Counted from the first letter of the stretch, positions 34,445 to 44,133 are shown. The stretch is 64,000 nucleotides of DNA from Clostridium_AI sp964409685 (GCA_964409685.1 CAYPEJ010000001.1:1-64000), one strand, 5' to 3'. The notes: generated from the sequence alone by a model not told the origin. Made by a program: numbers and translations.

Positions 34445-35320
34445 ATGGATCGTATTGACATCGCAATCATCGGCAGTGGACCTGCAGGAGTCTCAGCTGC
34501 CATCAACGCAAAAATTCGTAAAAAGAGTTTTATCCTTTTTGGAAATAAGGATATGAGCCCAAAGCTTACAAAAGCCCATGAGATAAACAATTACCTAGGG
34601 TTCTACGGAAAACCAGGTGCAGAACTCAAAGACATTTTCCTAGAACATGCACATTCCATGGGAATTGAGATTACAGAAGCAAGAGTAACCAATATTTATG
34701 ACATGGGTGGTTACTATTCCATCTTAGCCAACAATGAAGTCTACGAAGCAACATCTATTATCCTTGCAACAGGTGTAAGCTTTGGAAAACCATTCGAAGG
34801 TGAAGATGAATTCTTAGGACGAGGTGTAAGCTATTGTGCAACATGTGACGCCCCGTTATACAAAGGCAAAGAAGTAACAATCATTGCTTACAACAAACAT
34901 GAAGAAGCGGAAGCAGACTACGTTGCTGATCTAGCTTCAAAAGTAAACTACATTCCAATGTACAAAGAAGACGTAGAAGTAAAAGACTGCATCAACGTAA
35001 TTCGTGATGTACCAGTTTCCATAAAAGGAAGTATGGCAGTCGAAAAGCTTGTCTGTAAAGAACAAGAAATTGAAACATCCGCTGTATTTATTTTACGAGA
35101 TAGTGTTTCACCTGGACAATTAGTACCAGGCTTAGAATTAGACAAAAATCATGTGAAAACAGATATCCACATGAAGACGAATTTACCTGGTTGTTTCGTA
35201 GCAGGAGACCTTGCAGGAACTCCATACCAATACATCAAAGCAGCAGGTCAAGGAAATGTCGCAGCACTTTCCGCTGTTAGTTATGTAGACGAAATGAAAC
35301 GAAGCGAAAAGGAAAAATAG
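34445..35320 (+). CDS. thioredoxin reductase-like flavoprotein
   Basis: A 291-residue FAD-dependent pyridine nucleotide-disulfide oxidoreductase of the TrxR group. It has an N-terminal FAD-binding GSGPAGVSAAINA, the redox-active pair in YCATCDAP and a C-terminal FAD loop CFVAGDLAGTPYQYIKAAGQG. The NAD(P)H-binding region between them is unusual (TIIAYNKHEEAEADYVADL instead of a clear GxGxxA), so the electron donor may not be NADPH; ferredoxin-dependent relatives exist in clostridia. The start at 34445 follows GGAGG by 7 bp. Confidence 0.86.
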   Translation: MDRIDIAIIGSGPAGVSAAINAKIRKKSFILFGNKDMSPKLTKAHEINNYLGFYGKPGAELKDIFLEHAHSMGIEITEARVTNIYDMGGYYSILANNEVYEATSIILATGVSFGKPFEGEDEFLGRGVSYCATCDAPLYKGKEVTIIAYNKHEEAEADYVADLASKVNYIPMYKEDVEVKDCINVIRDVPVSIKGSMAVEKLVCKEQEIETSAVFILRDSVSPGQLVPGLELDKNHVKTDIHMKTNLPGCFVAGDLAGTPYQYIKAAGQGNVAALSAVSYVDEMKRSEKEK

Positions 35321-35372
35321 AAACTTAAAAATAGAGACTTACAATCAAATACTAAGCAGATTTCTTGTATAA

Positions 35373-35416
35373 ACGTCTACCTTTCTGGACACAGTACACC
35401 ATAGAAAGGTAGGCGT
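35373..35416 (+). promoter_or_regulatory. hairpin covering the ribosome site of the Rieske oxidoreductase
   Basis: ACGTCTACCTTTCT (35373-35386) pairs along 14 bp (one G-T pair) with AGAAAGGTAGGCGT (35403-35416) around a 16-nt loop. The 3' arm contains the only Shine-Dalgarno-like AAGGTAGG before ATG 35421. In the folded RNA the site would be hidden. It could instead be a terminator of the upstream gene, but the T-run is only TT. Confidence 0.55.
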
Positions 35417-35420
35417 TATT

Positions 35421-36902
35421 ATGTTTGAATCCATATGGAATGAAGTAAAAATAGATGGAAAACCATCTCTAGACTCAAATATGAGCACAGAAGTAGCCGT
35501 TGTCGGTGCAGGTTTAGCAGGAATTCTTATTGCGTACTATTTAAAAATGAACGGAAAAAATGTCATCATCCTAGAAGCAGATCAAATCGGCAGTGGAATG
35601 ACAAAGAACACAACAGCCAAAATCACATCTCAACATAACCTTATTTACAAATATCTCATCGACAACTTCGGTACTCAAAAAGCAAAAGAATATGCAACAT
35701 ATAATGAACGAGCAATACAAGAATACGAGAACCTAATCAAAGAAAAACAAGTCGATTGCGATTTCAAAAGAGAAGATGCATACGTTTACACCATGCAAAA
35801 TGCACGAGAAATCGAAGCAGAAGTCCAATCTGCGAGAACTTTAGATATAGAAGCAGAAATAGTAACGGAAACAGCATTACCATTTCAAGTAGCTGTCGCT
35901 GAAAAGTTCCCAAATCAGGCATCCTTCCACCAAATTAAGTTTATCAAGGCACTAGCAGATGAACTAGAAATCTATGAACACTCTCAAGTCATAGATCGAA
36001 AAGGGGAACACACCTTAATTGTCTCCGTCAAAAAGGAAGATGGAACAGAAGAGGAACATGAAGTAGAGGCAGATACCATTGTATTTGCTAATCACTATCC
36101 ATTTGAAAAACTCAAAGGTTTATATGCAACAAGAATGTACCAAGAGCGAGAGGATATTCTTGTAGTAAAAGCCCCAGAAGCACTACCATACGGCATGTAT
36201 ATCGGCGTTGATAATACAGGGTACTCCTTCCGAAAATACAATGACTACTTAATTGTTGCAGGATATAATCATCGAACGGGACTTCAAGGCGTAAAAAATC
36301 CAAAAGAAGAACTAGAAAATGCAGTAAAACATTATTACCCTGAATGTGAAGTCTGTTATCACATGGTAAACCAAGATTGTATGACATTAGATAGAGTGCC
36401 GTTTATCGGTCACTACACCAATCACACCCCACACATCTATATTGCAACAGGATTTAACAAGTGGGGAATTTCACATTCTATGGTTTCCGCACTTATTCTT
36501 ACTGAAATGATATGTAAGGGAGATAAAAAGGAAGATTCTATCTATAACCCACACCGCGTAGAATTTCAAGCAAGTAAAGAAGAAATGAAAAAGCACTTTG
36601 CCACTACACTAAGTCACCTAACCATGCAAAAACTCCCAATGAAGCCAGAAGATGTTGAAAAAATCGAGAAAGGGGAAGGTGCTGTCATCAGTAAATTTGG
36701 GCAGAAAATTGCTGTCTACCATGCCGAAGATGGCTCTTATCAATACTTCTCTGCAAGGTGTCCACACTTAGGTTGTATCTTAGAATGGAACTCACAGGAA
36801 AAGTCATGGGATTGTCCTTGTCATGGTTCTAGATTTCATGCAGATGGAACTTTAATTAATGGACCAGCGTTAGAAAATATGAAAGATAGAGATAAAAATT
36901 AA
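35421..36902 (+). CDS. FAD-dependent oxidoreductase with C-terminal Rieske domain
   Basis: A 493-residue fusion. Residues ~20-370 are a DAO-type flavoprotein (VVGAGLAGILIAYYLK, with FAD-binding GxGxxG). Residues ~420-490 are a Rieske [2Fe-2S] domain with CPHLGC and CPCHGSRF, the Cys-His pairs that hold the cluster. The architecture resembles Bacillus YhfW. The substrate is not known. It follows the TrxR-like gene and may work in the same redox pathway. Its ribosome site lies in a hairpin (35373-35416), which suggests conditional translation. Confidence 0.9.
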   Translation: MFESIWNEVKIDGKPSLDSNMSTEVAVVGAGLAGILIAYYLKMNGKNVIILEADQIGSGMTKNTTAKITSQHNLIYKYLIDNFGTQKAKEYATYNERAIQEYENLIKEKQVDCDFKREDAYVYTMQNAREIEAEVQSARTLDIEAEIVTETALPFQVAVAEKFPNQASFHQIKFIKALADELEIYEHSQVIDRKGEHTLIVSVKKEDGTEEEHEVEADTIVFANHYPFEKLKGLYATRMYQEREDILVVKAPEALPYGMYIGVDNTGYSFRKYNDYLIVAGYNHRTGLQGVKNPKEELENAVKHYYPECEVCYHMVNQDCMTLDRVPFIGHYTNHTPHIYIATGFNKWGISHSMVSALILTEMICKGDKKEDSIYNPHRVEFQASKEEMKKHFATTLSHLTMQKLPMKPEDVEKIEKGEGAVISKFGQKIAVYHAEDGSYQYFSARCPHLGCILEWNSQEKSWDCPCHGSRFHADGTLINGPALENMKDRDKN

Positions 36903-36957
36903 TCATTTTTTACAAAAATATATCACGCTAAAATCACAAATCTATACAGAAAAAGCC

Positions 36958-37009
36958 AAGTTGCAAGTAGCGTTATGACGGATAAAATCACGCTTCTTGC
37001 AACTTTTTT
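36958..37009 (+). terminator. terminator after the Rieske oxidoreductase
   Basis: AAGTTGCAAG..GCGT (from 36958) pairs with ACGC..CTTGCAACTT (to 37005), followed by a T-run. Confidence 0.85.
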
Positions 37010-37146
37010 GCATTAAAGTGATACTGAAACATTACGGTACAAGGTTTAGTAATTATTAGTAATTCCTATTAGATTGTCGAAATTTGTAGATAAATAAGCT
37101 ATAATACCAAGGAGATAATTATGAACAGACTAAAAAGGAGAAGATT

Positions 37147-37821
37147 ATGGAAGTTATTAAATTACTCGGAATTCTGATTGTAATCGTTGGTTTTGCGTTA
37201 AAACTAGATTCCATTTTAATTATTATTTCCGCGGCAGTTGCTACTGCAATCGTGGGTGGCTTAGGGGCTACAGGTTTCTTGACAACATTAGGTTCCAGCT
37301 TTGTATCTAACAGAAGTATGGCTATTTTCGTACTAATCATGCTTGTTACAGGAACTCTTGAAAGAAATGGTTTAAAAGAGGCAGCAGCTCAGTTAATCGG
37401 AAAATTAAAGAACCCAACACCAGCAAAGGTTATCGGTTCTTATGGTATTATGCGTGGTATCTTTGGTGCATTTAACGTAAGTTTCGGTGGTGTAGCAGGT
37501 TTCGTTCGTCCAATCATTATGCCAATGGCAACAGGTGCGATTGAAGCAAAAGGTGATACACCAGATGACGAACACGTTGAAGAATTAAAAGGGATGTCCT
37601 CCGCTATGGAAAATATCGCATGGTTCTTCTTCCAAGTATTATTCGTTGGTGGTTCTGGTGGATTATTAATCCAAGGAACATTAGCAGATTTAGGTTACAA
37701 CGTAGAATTAGTAGATTTAGCGAAAACAGCAATTCCAGTTGCAGCAGTAGCTATGATTTTTGCAATCGTATACTTCACATTAAAAGACAAGAAGTTACGT
37801 AAAAAATACTACGGTAAATAG
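37147..37821 (+). CDS. DUF969 family membrane protein
   Basis: A 224-residue integral membrane protein of the DUF969 family, with about five or six helices; conserved-looking parts include LVTGTLERNGLKEAA and NVSFGGVAGFVRPIIMPMA. DUF969 and DUF979 proteins occur as pairs, often next to pyrrolidone-carboxylate peptidase as here. The pair probably forms a transporter related to pyroglutamate or small peptides; this function is inferred from neighbourhood. AAGGAG precedes the ATG. Confidence 0.85.
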   Translation: MEVIKLLGILIVIVGFALKLDSILIIISAAVATAIVGGLGATGFLTTLGSSFVSNRSMAIFVLIMLVTGTLERNGLKEAAAQLIGKLKNPTPAKVIGSYGIMRGIFGAFNVSFGGVAGFVRPIIMPMATGAIEAKGDTPDDEHVEELKGMSSAMENIAWFFFQVLFVGGSGGLLIQGTLADLGYNVELVDLAKTAIPVAAVAMIFAIVYFTLKDKKLRKKYYGK

Positions 37822-37834
37822 GAAGGAGTAAAAT

Positions 37835-38779
37835 ATGTCATTTTTCTTAGACGCTGATGTAGCTTTAGGCACAAAGTTATTAGAAGTTATATATATTATC
37901 ATGGGTCTTATCTCTATCTACACAGGGATTAAAAATCTTCGCGACGAAGAAAACCCATCTCGTGTTCCGACTGCAATCTTCTGGTGCGCATTCGGTATCA
38001 TTTTAGGATTCGGTAGATTTATACCAGAAATGGTAAATGGTGTTCTTGTTATCGTTATGGTTATCCCAGCGATTCTTCAAAAAGTTAAGCCAGGTAAAAT
38101 GGAACTTCCAACAGAAGAGCAAAGAGCGCGTTTACTAGAAAAGAATGGTATGAAAGTATTTATCCCAGCTTTAGCAATCGGTTTATGTGCAGTTATCTTC
38201 GCACTATTCACTGATCTTGGTGCTTTAGTTGGTGTTGGTGTCGGTGTTGTTATCGGTGCAATCGTGTTAATGATATTATCCAAAGAAAATACACCAAAAG
38301 TGTTTTTAAAAGATTCTGAACGTTTATTATCCACAGTAGGTCCTTTATCTATCTTACCAATGCTTTTAGCTTCTCTTGGAGCAATCTTTACAGCAGCAGG
38401 TGTTGGTGATGTTATCGCAAGTTACGTTGGAAGAATTATTCCAGAAGGTAACGTAAACCTTGGTATTATCGTATACGCAATGGGTATGGTTCTATTTACA
38501 ATGATTATGGGTAACGCGTATGCAGCGATCACAGTTATGACAGTTGGTATTGGTGGACCATTCGTATTAGCTTACGGTGCAAATCCAGTTGTAATTGGTA
38601 TGTTAGCTTTAACAACAGGTTTCTGTGGTACTTTATTAACACCTATGGCAGCAAACTTTAACATCGTACCAGTTGCTATGCTTGATATGAAAGACCGTTT
38701 CGGTGTTATTAAAAATCAGATCGCAATTGCTTTATTTATGATCGTATTCCAGATCATGTTTATGATCTACTTTAAATAG
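37835..38779 (+). CDS. DUF979 family membrane protein
   Basis: A 314-residue integral membrane protein with eight or nine helices, partner of the DUF969 protein 13 bp upstream. Typical parts are SILPMLLASLGAIFTAAGVGDVIA and MGNAYAAITVMTVGIGGPF, in a permease-like arrangement, with the segment TGFCGTLLTPMAANFNIVP near the end. It presumably forms the main translocation unit with DUF969. Confidence 0.85.
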   Translation: MSFFLDADVALGTKLLEVIYIIMGLISIYTGIKNLRDEENPSRVPTAIFWCAFGIILGFGRFIPEMVNGVLVIVMVIPAILQKVKPGKMELPTEEQRARLLEKNGMKVFIPALAIGLCAVIFALFTDLGALVGVGVGVVIGAIVLMILSKENTPKVFLKDSERLLSTVGPLSILPMLLASLGAIFTAAGVGDVIASYVGRIIPEGNVNLGIIVYAMGMVLFTMIMGNAYAAITVMTVGIGGPFVLAYGANPVVIGMLALTTGFCGTLLTPMAANFNIVPVAMLDMKDRFGVIKNQIAIALFMIVFQIMFMIYFK

Positions 38780-38805
38780 TTCAATAGAATTACGGAGGTA
38801 AACCA

Positions 38806-39450
38806 ATGAAAGTTTTAGTTACAGGTTTCGACCCATTTGGCGGCGAAAGCGTAAATCCAGCATATGAAGCAGTAAAATGTCTTCCTGATACAATCTGCGG
38901 AGCTGAAATTATTAAATTAGAAATTCCTACTGTTTATGGGAAAAGTGGTCAAGTAATTGACGCAAAAATCGAAGAATGTAATCCAGATGTTGTTCTTGCT
39001 ATCGGACAAGCTGGTGGACGTTCTAGCATCACAATCGAAAAGGTTGCAATCAACCTTGCAGAAGCAAGAATTAAAGATAACGACGGCAATCAACCGATGG
39101 ATTCTAAATTAGAAGAAGATGGTGAAAATGCATACTTCACAAACCTTCCATGTAAAGCAGTTGTAAAAGAATTACGTGAAAATGGAATTCCAGCTCATAT
39201 TTCTTATACAGCAGGAACATTCGTATGTAACGATGTTATGTATCACATTTTATATTTAGTAGATAAAAAATATCCAAATTTAAAAGGTGGATTCATTCAC
39301 GTTCCATATGCATTAGAACAAGTAGTAGACAAACCTCAAGGAACAGCGGCAATGCCAATTGAAACAATTGCAAAAGGTTTAGAACTTGCAATCAAAGCGA
39401 TTCTTGAAAATGAAACAGATATTACAGGTCTAATGGGAACAATTATGTAA
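38806..39450 (+). CDS. pcp: pyrrolidone-carboxylate peptidase (pyroglutamyl peptidase I)
   Basis: A 214-residue C15 cysteine peptidase removing N-terminal pyroglutamate from peptides. The family start TGFDPFGGESVNPAYEAV is present. The catalytic residues are the Glu in the GQAGGRSSITIEKVA region, the Cys in AGTFVCNDVMY and the His in FIHVPYALEQ. GGAGG precedes the ATG. The operon order DUF969-DUF979-pcp suggests uptake and hydrolysis of pyroglutamyl compounds. Confidence 0.95.
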   Translation: MKVLVTGFDPFGGESVNPAYEAVKCLPDTICGAEIIKLEIPTVYGKSGQVIDAKIEECNPDVVLAIGQAGGRSSITIEKVAINLAEARIKDNDGNQPMDSKLEEDGENAYFTNLPCKAVVKELRENGIPAHISYTAGTFVCNDVMYHILYLVDKKYPNLKGGFIHVPYALEQVVDKPQGTAAMPIETIAKGLELAIKAILENETDITGLMGTIM

Positions 39451-39487
39451 TCGTGGTCAGATAAAATACCAGGATGCTGTAAAAATC

Positions 39488-39535
39488 AAAAGCCATCATC
39501 CAGCCAGTTCATTATACTGGGGGTGATGGCTTTTT
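39488..39535 (+). terminator. terminator after pcp
   Basis: AAGCCATCATCC (from 39490) pairs with GGGTGATGGCTT (39521-39532), followed by a T-run. Confidence 0.85.
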
Positions 39536-39681
39536 AAAAGGGGTGCTTGAGTTGACGGTTACTGTGAGAAACTCAAAAAAGGTGATAACTGCCTACTCTA
39601 TTCACAAATAACTTACTTTTTATTTTTTATTTAGGTTACATTTTTCTTATGCAATTTTGTCACTAAAATATTATGCACCAT

Positions 39682-40287
39682 TTAATCTAATGCATCCATA
39701 ACATCATCTAATGTAATTTGTTTTGCTGAAGTACTGTCAGATTCTAATTTCTTTGATTTTACTGATTTTTTCTTGTTTCCATTAGATTCTTCTGTATTCA
39801 ACTGAAATACGGATTGCTCTACATTTAACAGACTTGGATAACAGTCAGGATATGTTTGTAATGTAAACAAATAATTGCAATTTTCTACAATAGCTGCAAC
39901 ATCTGTCGCATCTAATTGTTTTATTTTTATTGTATCTTCTGAATATTCGCCCTTATATACATTGGAAATCTCAATATCATAAACAAAATATGTATAAATA
40001 CAAGCATCTTGGCTGCCAGTATCTTCTGATTCAGATGTAGGCTTACTGGAAATATCAATAGATTCTTTTGAAATTTTGGTTACCTTTCCGCTTAGTATTA
40101 GATTAGCAGCATCTATTAAGTCTACGGCTGAATCATAATATGGATAATCTGCGAACACTTCAACTGTAGTATTTTTAGAAGAAATATCTTCTGGGGTGGA
40201 ACTTCCAGAAGAGTTTGTATTGGAACTACATCCAAGTAGTACCACAGATGTAACAATACACAAAGCTTGTAAATATTTTCTTTTCAC
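39682..40287 (-). CDS. predicted lipoprotein, unknown function
   Basis: A 201-residue exported protein with a signal peptide and lipobox VVLLGC (Cys at residue 20), followed by a Ser/Asn-rich linker. The mature part is a beta-rich domain, with a region LILSGKVTKISKESIDI and FVYDIEISNVYKGE that resembles many clostridial cell-surface lipoproteins of unknown function. The C-terminus carries a lysine/serine-rich stretch. It lies 63 bp downstream of the minus-strand sensor kinase, so it may belong to that signalling unit. Confidence 0.7.
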   Translation of the reverse strand: MKRKYLQALCIVTSVVLLGCSSNTNSSGSSTPEDISSKNTTVEVFADYPYYDSAVDLIDAANLILSGKVTKISKESIDISSKPTSESEDTGSQDACIYTYFVYDIEISNVYKGEYSEDTIKIKQLDATDVAAIVENCNYLFTLQTYPDCYPSLLNVEQSVFQLNTEESNGNKKKSVKSKKLESDSTSAKQITLDDVMDALD

Positions 40288-40350
40288 TTTGTAGCCTCCC
40301 TATTAATATTAATAATACTTAATTGTAAATTTATATAAAGGAAGAGAATT

Positions 40351-41652
40351 TTACGAATAAGGAATCAAAATATTCAATGTAAAAAGCTCATCAATGGAAT
40401 AGTCAAATGTACCATTATATTTTTCCACAATGGACTTAATATTCTCTGTACCAATGCCATGTTCTAAGCTTGCTCTCTTGGACGTTATAAATTTTCCATC
40501 AACGATAACAGGAGCTTCTGCATATGTATTTTCACAATGAATAAAACATGTATTATTTTTTTCCTTAATAATAAGTTGTACATATTTATTCTCATTCATT
40601 TTATTCGTAGCTTCAATGGCATTGTCAATGATATTTCCTAAAAGAGCACACATATCTTTATCAGAAATTTTAATTTCATTCACTTCAATTTCAGTTTCCA
40701 TACGAATATTTTTTTGCTTTGCCTTACTAATTTTGCTATTTAGCAGAATTTGAAGTGGTTGGTTTTCAACAAAAATAAAAGTATTTGCATCATCTACGGT
40801 CGAATATATTTCATTTATGTATTCATCGAGCAAGTCATAGTCATTGTTATCAGATAATCCCTTTATGATACCAATGTGGTTATTCATATCGTGTCGAAGG
40901 GAACGAAGATTTTGTACTACGGCGCTTAGATCATCATTTAGTTTATTTTCCAACTCAATTTGTTGCATTTTTAATTGGTATTCAAGTTCCTTATTTGCTT
41001 GATTTGTAATTCTGTAGCAGAGCATAATGGTGAGTCCAGATATAAGCAGTATTACAATCAAAATTAAGGTTATGTATTCATTACGATATTTTTGTAACAT
41101 TACAGGTTTTCCTGTGAAAAGTAAGCTCAATATAATCAACATAAAGTCCATAAGTAAGATAGATGCTAGTTCCAATCGAAAGCCTTTCGGTACAATGATC
41201 GTATGTTGGAATCGCCTTACAATGTATTCGACAGTCACTAAATTTAAAAACTTTGAGATGATTAAGCAGTAGGCATTCGTAGTAAAGTTACTTAATATGT
41301 ATTCCGTATCAAAATGTAAGATAGTAAGAATAAGAAGAAAAGCAATTACTTCAAAGATCATAGTAAGTAAATAATATAAACTATACCATATTAATTTAGA
41401 TAACAGGCTATCTTTATAAAATAGAATCACCACAAGAAATAATAAAATCAGGGCAGCAACTCTTGGAATCATACGTGATGAGATTAAATTATACTGAATA
41501 ACAAAATATCGAAGGGAATTTATTGAAATATAGCAAAAAAAGGGATATAAATTTTTCCCTTTTTTTGAATCAAATGTGAGCATGGAATTCGTAATTCGAA
41601 AAAATAAAAAGGATTCTAAAATGATTGAAAGTATGTTCAGTAGCGTATTCAT
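40351..41652 (-). CDS. AgrC-like sensor histidine kinase (GHKL), second locus
   Basis: A 433-residue membrane kinase. About 215 N-terminal residues form six or seven helices. The dimerisation/phospho box is LRSLRHDMNNHIGIIKGL, and the ATPase has LGNIIDNAIEATNK (N-box) and HGIGTENIKSI (G-box). GGAGG precedes the ATG. It is divergent from the LytTR regulator at 41823, which is its likely partner; the AgrB/AgrD genes are 1.8 kb away on the other strand. Confidence 0.9.
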   Translation of the reverse strand: MNTLLNILSIILESFLFFRITNSMLTFDSKKGKNLYPFFCYISINSLRYFVIQYNLISSRMIPRVAALILLFLVVILFYKDSLLSKLIWYSLYYLLTMIFEVIAFLLILTILHFDTEYILSNFTTNAYCLIISKFLNLVTVEYIVRRFQHTIIVPKGFRLELASILLMDFMLIILSLLFTGKPVMLQKYRNEYITLILIVILLISGLTIMLCYRITNQANKELEYQLKMQQIELENKLNDDLSAVVQNLRSLRHDMNNHIGIIKGLSDNNDYDLLDEYINEIYSTVDDANTFIFVENQPLQILLNSKISKAKQKNIRMETEIEVNEIKISDKDMCALLGNIIDNAIEATNKMNENKYVQLIIKEKNNTCFIHCENTYAEAPVIVDGKFITSKRASLEHGIGTENIKSIVEKYNGTFDYSIDELFTLNILIPYS

Positions 41653-41822
41653 TTGAAAACCTCCATATGAATTGTAGATTGTTATTGAGTATATATAATC
41701 AGTTTACAATCGTAAAATAAAATTGTCAATAATACGCGAATTACAATAAAAATATCTTATATTTATGTTAAAATAGATATTGTTTAATAGCCGAAATATA
41801 CTTTAGACAGGGGAGATAGACT

Positions 41823-42533
41823 ATGAAATATAAAATCGGAATATGCGATGACGAAGTATTGCATGTAAGAATCAATGGAGTATACGTACAGGAGATCGCA
41901 AAAAGAAATAGATATGATGTAGAAGTGAAAGGATTTACAAAGGGATCTCAGGTACAAGACTACTTACAAAAGGAGTCTTTAGATATCTTATTTTTGGATA
42001 TTGATTTAGGAAATGACTCTGGCATCTTGTTAGCAGCTGAGTTAATCAAGAAATATCCAGAGTTAATTATTATCTTTATAACAGGTCACCGTGAATTTGC
42101 TAGCGAAGCATTTGATGTAGAAGCCATAGGGTATATTGTAAAGCCAGTAGAAGAGAAAAAAATGGAAAGAGTTTTGAAGAAAGCATTATTACAAGTTATG
42201 GCACTAAAGGGACAAAATAGTTCACAGGAAATTATAATTACAGAAGAAAATATTAAGAAAAAAATATATGAAGAGGATATTATACATATTGAAAGAGAAC
42301 TTGCAAAAACTGTAATTCATACATTGAATAGAGATTATAGGGTATATGAAACCATAACATCATTGTGTGAACGACTAGGGAATAATTTTTTACGAATCAA
42401 TCAAAGCGAGGTAGTAAATATCAAGGAAATTAAGGAAATACGGGACAATAGCGTATTTTTAAAAAATGGGAAAATGGTTAGAATCGGTCGAACATACCGA
42501 AAAGCGGTGATAGAGACCTATTTTAATCAGTGA
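41823..42533 (+). CDS. LytTR-family response regulator
   Basis: A 236-residue response regulator. The receiver domain has KIGICDDE (acid pocket), the phospho-acceptor Asp in DILFLDIDLGNDSG and the Lys in GYIVKPVEEKK. The DNA-binding LytTR domain spans about residues 138-234, with YEEDIIHIERE and NFLRINQSEVVNIKEIKEI. AgrA-like proteins of this kind bind direct repeats upstream of their targets. It is divergently transcribed from the AgrC-like kinase. Confidence 0.92.
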   Translation: MKYKIGICDDEVLHVRINGVYVQEIAKRNRYDVEVKGFTKGSQVQDYLQKESLDILFLDIDLGNDSGILLAAELIKKYPELIIIFITGHREFASEAFDVEAIGYIVKPVEEKKMERVLKKALLQVMALKGQNSSQEIIITEENIKKKIYEEDIIHIERELAKTVIHTLNRDYRVYETITSLCERLGNNFLRINQSEVVNIKEIKEIRDNSVFLKNGKMVRIGRTYRKAVIETYFNQ

Positions 42534-42639
42534 TTTTGATTATTTGAACAAATGGATGACGCCAAATACAAATAATTATAAATCTATGTAATATAATGAT
42601 AAATGCATTGTTTTATTAAGCATTGTTTCGTAAAATTGA

Positions 42640-43290
42640 GTGCAAAAGAGAGAAGGTGATGCTATTCTTTTAGTTGAAATTCGTGATTCTGACAAATGCA
42701 AATGCAACCTAGGGGATTTCAAAATAGTAATTCAAAGTGGCATGATTACTGGACTTCATTTTGAGGATAGTGATTCAATAAAAGAATTTATAAATATTAT
42801 CACAGGATACTATGGCGAGATTACGAATATACAATTGGATGAAAAGATGGAAGAACAAAGTGATTGTGCCTTTAAACAGAGGCTTGAGATTATTCCAAAT
42901 GAAAAAATAGAATCAACTCTTAATAGCAAGGAATATGTGTACATGTATTGCATGCTTCGTCAAGGATTTAATAGAGCTACGGAAGAAAGATTGGAAGAGT
43001 TAATGCAATTATTTCAAATTGAGAGACTGAAGGAAAAAACGATAAATGAACTAAGTTTGGGACAGCAAGTGATACTAAGAAATATTGCAGCCTATTTACA
43101 AGGGTGTAAAGTAATTGTATTTCAAAATGGAATAGGATTTTGTACAGAAAGAGAAAAAGAGCTTCTCATTGCATTTGTACGCTTTTTTCTGAAGAAAAAT
43201 GGCATATGTTTAATTCTTTCAGAAGATAGAGCAGAATTAGAGGAAGTGTCAGATATTGTATATCAGTTTGGAAATAAAAAAATAAAATAG
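42640..43290 (+). CDS. ABC-ATPase-like protein without Walker A
   Basis: A 216-residue protein with the layout of the C-terminal part of an ABC ATPase: an INELSLGQQVILRNIAAYL region matching the LSGGQ signature helix, then GCKVIVFQNGIGF where Walker B should be (no DE), and an ending IVYQFGNKKIK. No GxxGxGKS/T is present, so it should not hydrolyse ATP alone. The start is uncertain: GTG 42640 has no ribosome site, while an ATT at 42664 follows AAGGTG. It is likely a structural or regulatory partner of an exporter in the Agr locus. Confidence 0.6.
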   Translation: MQKREGDAILLVEIRDSDKCKCNLGDFKIVIQSGMITGLHFEDSDSIKEFINIITGYYGEITNIQLDEKMEEQSDCAFKQRLEIIPNEKIESTLNSKEYVYMYCMLRQGFNRATEERLEELMQLFQIERLKEKTINELSLGQQVILRNIAAYLQGCKVIVFQNGIGFCTEREKELLIAFVRFFLKKNGICLILSEDRAELEEVSDIVYQFGNKKIK

Positions 43291-43418
43291 GGAGAATAGC
43301 TAAAAAAGGGGAAAAAGAAAATACAAATAGTGAGAGAATTGTGTAATATAAAGAGAAAATATAGCTTGTTGTTTCGAAATGCTGTAAGATTGTCTATAAG
43401 AAAAGAGGGGAAGTAAAG

Positions 43419-43973
43419 ATGCAGAAATTATCAATTTATTTAGTTAATTTACTTCTAAGGAATAAGGAAGATAAGCAGTCATACAGGGAAATTTACCAAT
43501 ATAGTATGGAAATTATATTATCTACAATGGCAAACATTGTAACTATGCTTGTATTTTCGTTAGTTCTTGGAATCGGGGACAATGTGTTCTGGTATTGTCT
43601 ATTTTTTCTTCCATTTCGATTCTTGTTTGGAGGAGCACATGCAAAAACACATATAAGATGTATCTTAGCATCCAATATTTGTGTACTGCTAAGTGTTTTT
43701 TTTGCAAAAACAATCGTTCTTACGGACTATCTATTGATATTAGAATATATTGTTTTGCTAGTAGCAATGTTGTGTAACTTCTATTATGGAAGTGTGACAA
43801 AGATAGGAGTGAAAGTACTCTGCCTTGTCATTCCAGCATGTTTACTTGCTTGGTTACATCTAATATTACAGAGTTATGAAAATAGTGTTTGTGCCACGTT
43901 AGGTGTATTGGTACAGGCGATGTCATTTGTAATAAAAAATAAGAAGGGTGAGGTAAATGAAGAGATTATTTAA
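43419..43973 (+). CDS. agrB: AgrB-like peptide-processing membrane protease
   Basis: A 184-residue membrane protein that would cleave and cyclise AgrD. The catalytic pair is visible as H74 and C81 in GGAHAKTHIRC, with the same spacing as His77/Cys84 of staphylococcal AgrB. About five hydrophobic helices surround it. A GAGGGGAA ribosome site lies upstream. Its 3' end overlaps the agrD gene by 17 bp, which is strong evidence that they act together. Confidence 0.92.
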   Translation: MQKLSIYLVNLLLRNKEDKQSYREIYQYSMEIILSTMANIVTMLVFSLVLGIGDNVFWYCLFFLPFRFLFGGAHAKTHIRCILASNICVLLSVFFAKTIVLTDYLLILEYIVLLVAMLCNFYYGSVTKIGVKVLCLVIPACLLAWLHLILQSYENSVCATLGVLVQAMSFVIKNKKGEVNEEII

Positions 43974-44133
43974 CAAGGGGACAATTTTAAACGTATTAGC
44001 TTTGGTGGCAATTATCATAGGAAATGGAGGTGGCTCTGGGCAAATGGGGGGATGTGCACTATTTTTTTATGAGCCAGAGAAACCAAAGTTGCTTGATAAA
44101 ATAGCAAAGGAAGAGCTATTAAACAGAAAATAG
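43957..44133 (+). CDS. agrD: AgrD-like autoinducer precursor
   Basis: A 58-residue peptide starting MKRLFNKGTILNVLALVAIII (amphipathic membrane-binding leader). It continues with a Gly-rich stretch, the candidate signal core GGCALFFYEPEKPK, and an acidic/basic tail. The cysteine followed by aromatics and the EPEKP after it fit AgrD precursors, in which the Cys closes the thiolactone. A GGTGAGG ribosome site lies within the end of agrB. Confidence 0.85.
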   Translation: MKRLFNKGTILNVLALVAIIIGNGGGSGQMGGCALFFYEPEKPKLLDKIAKEELLNRK

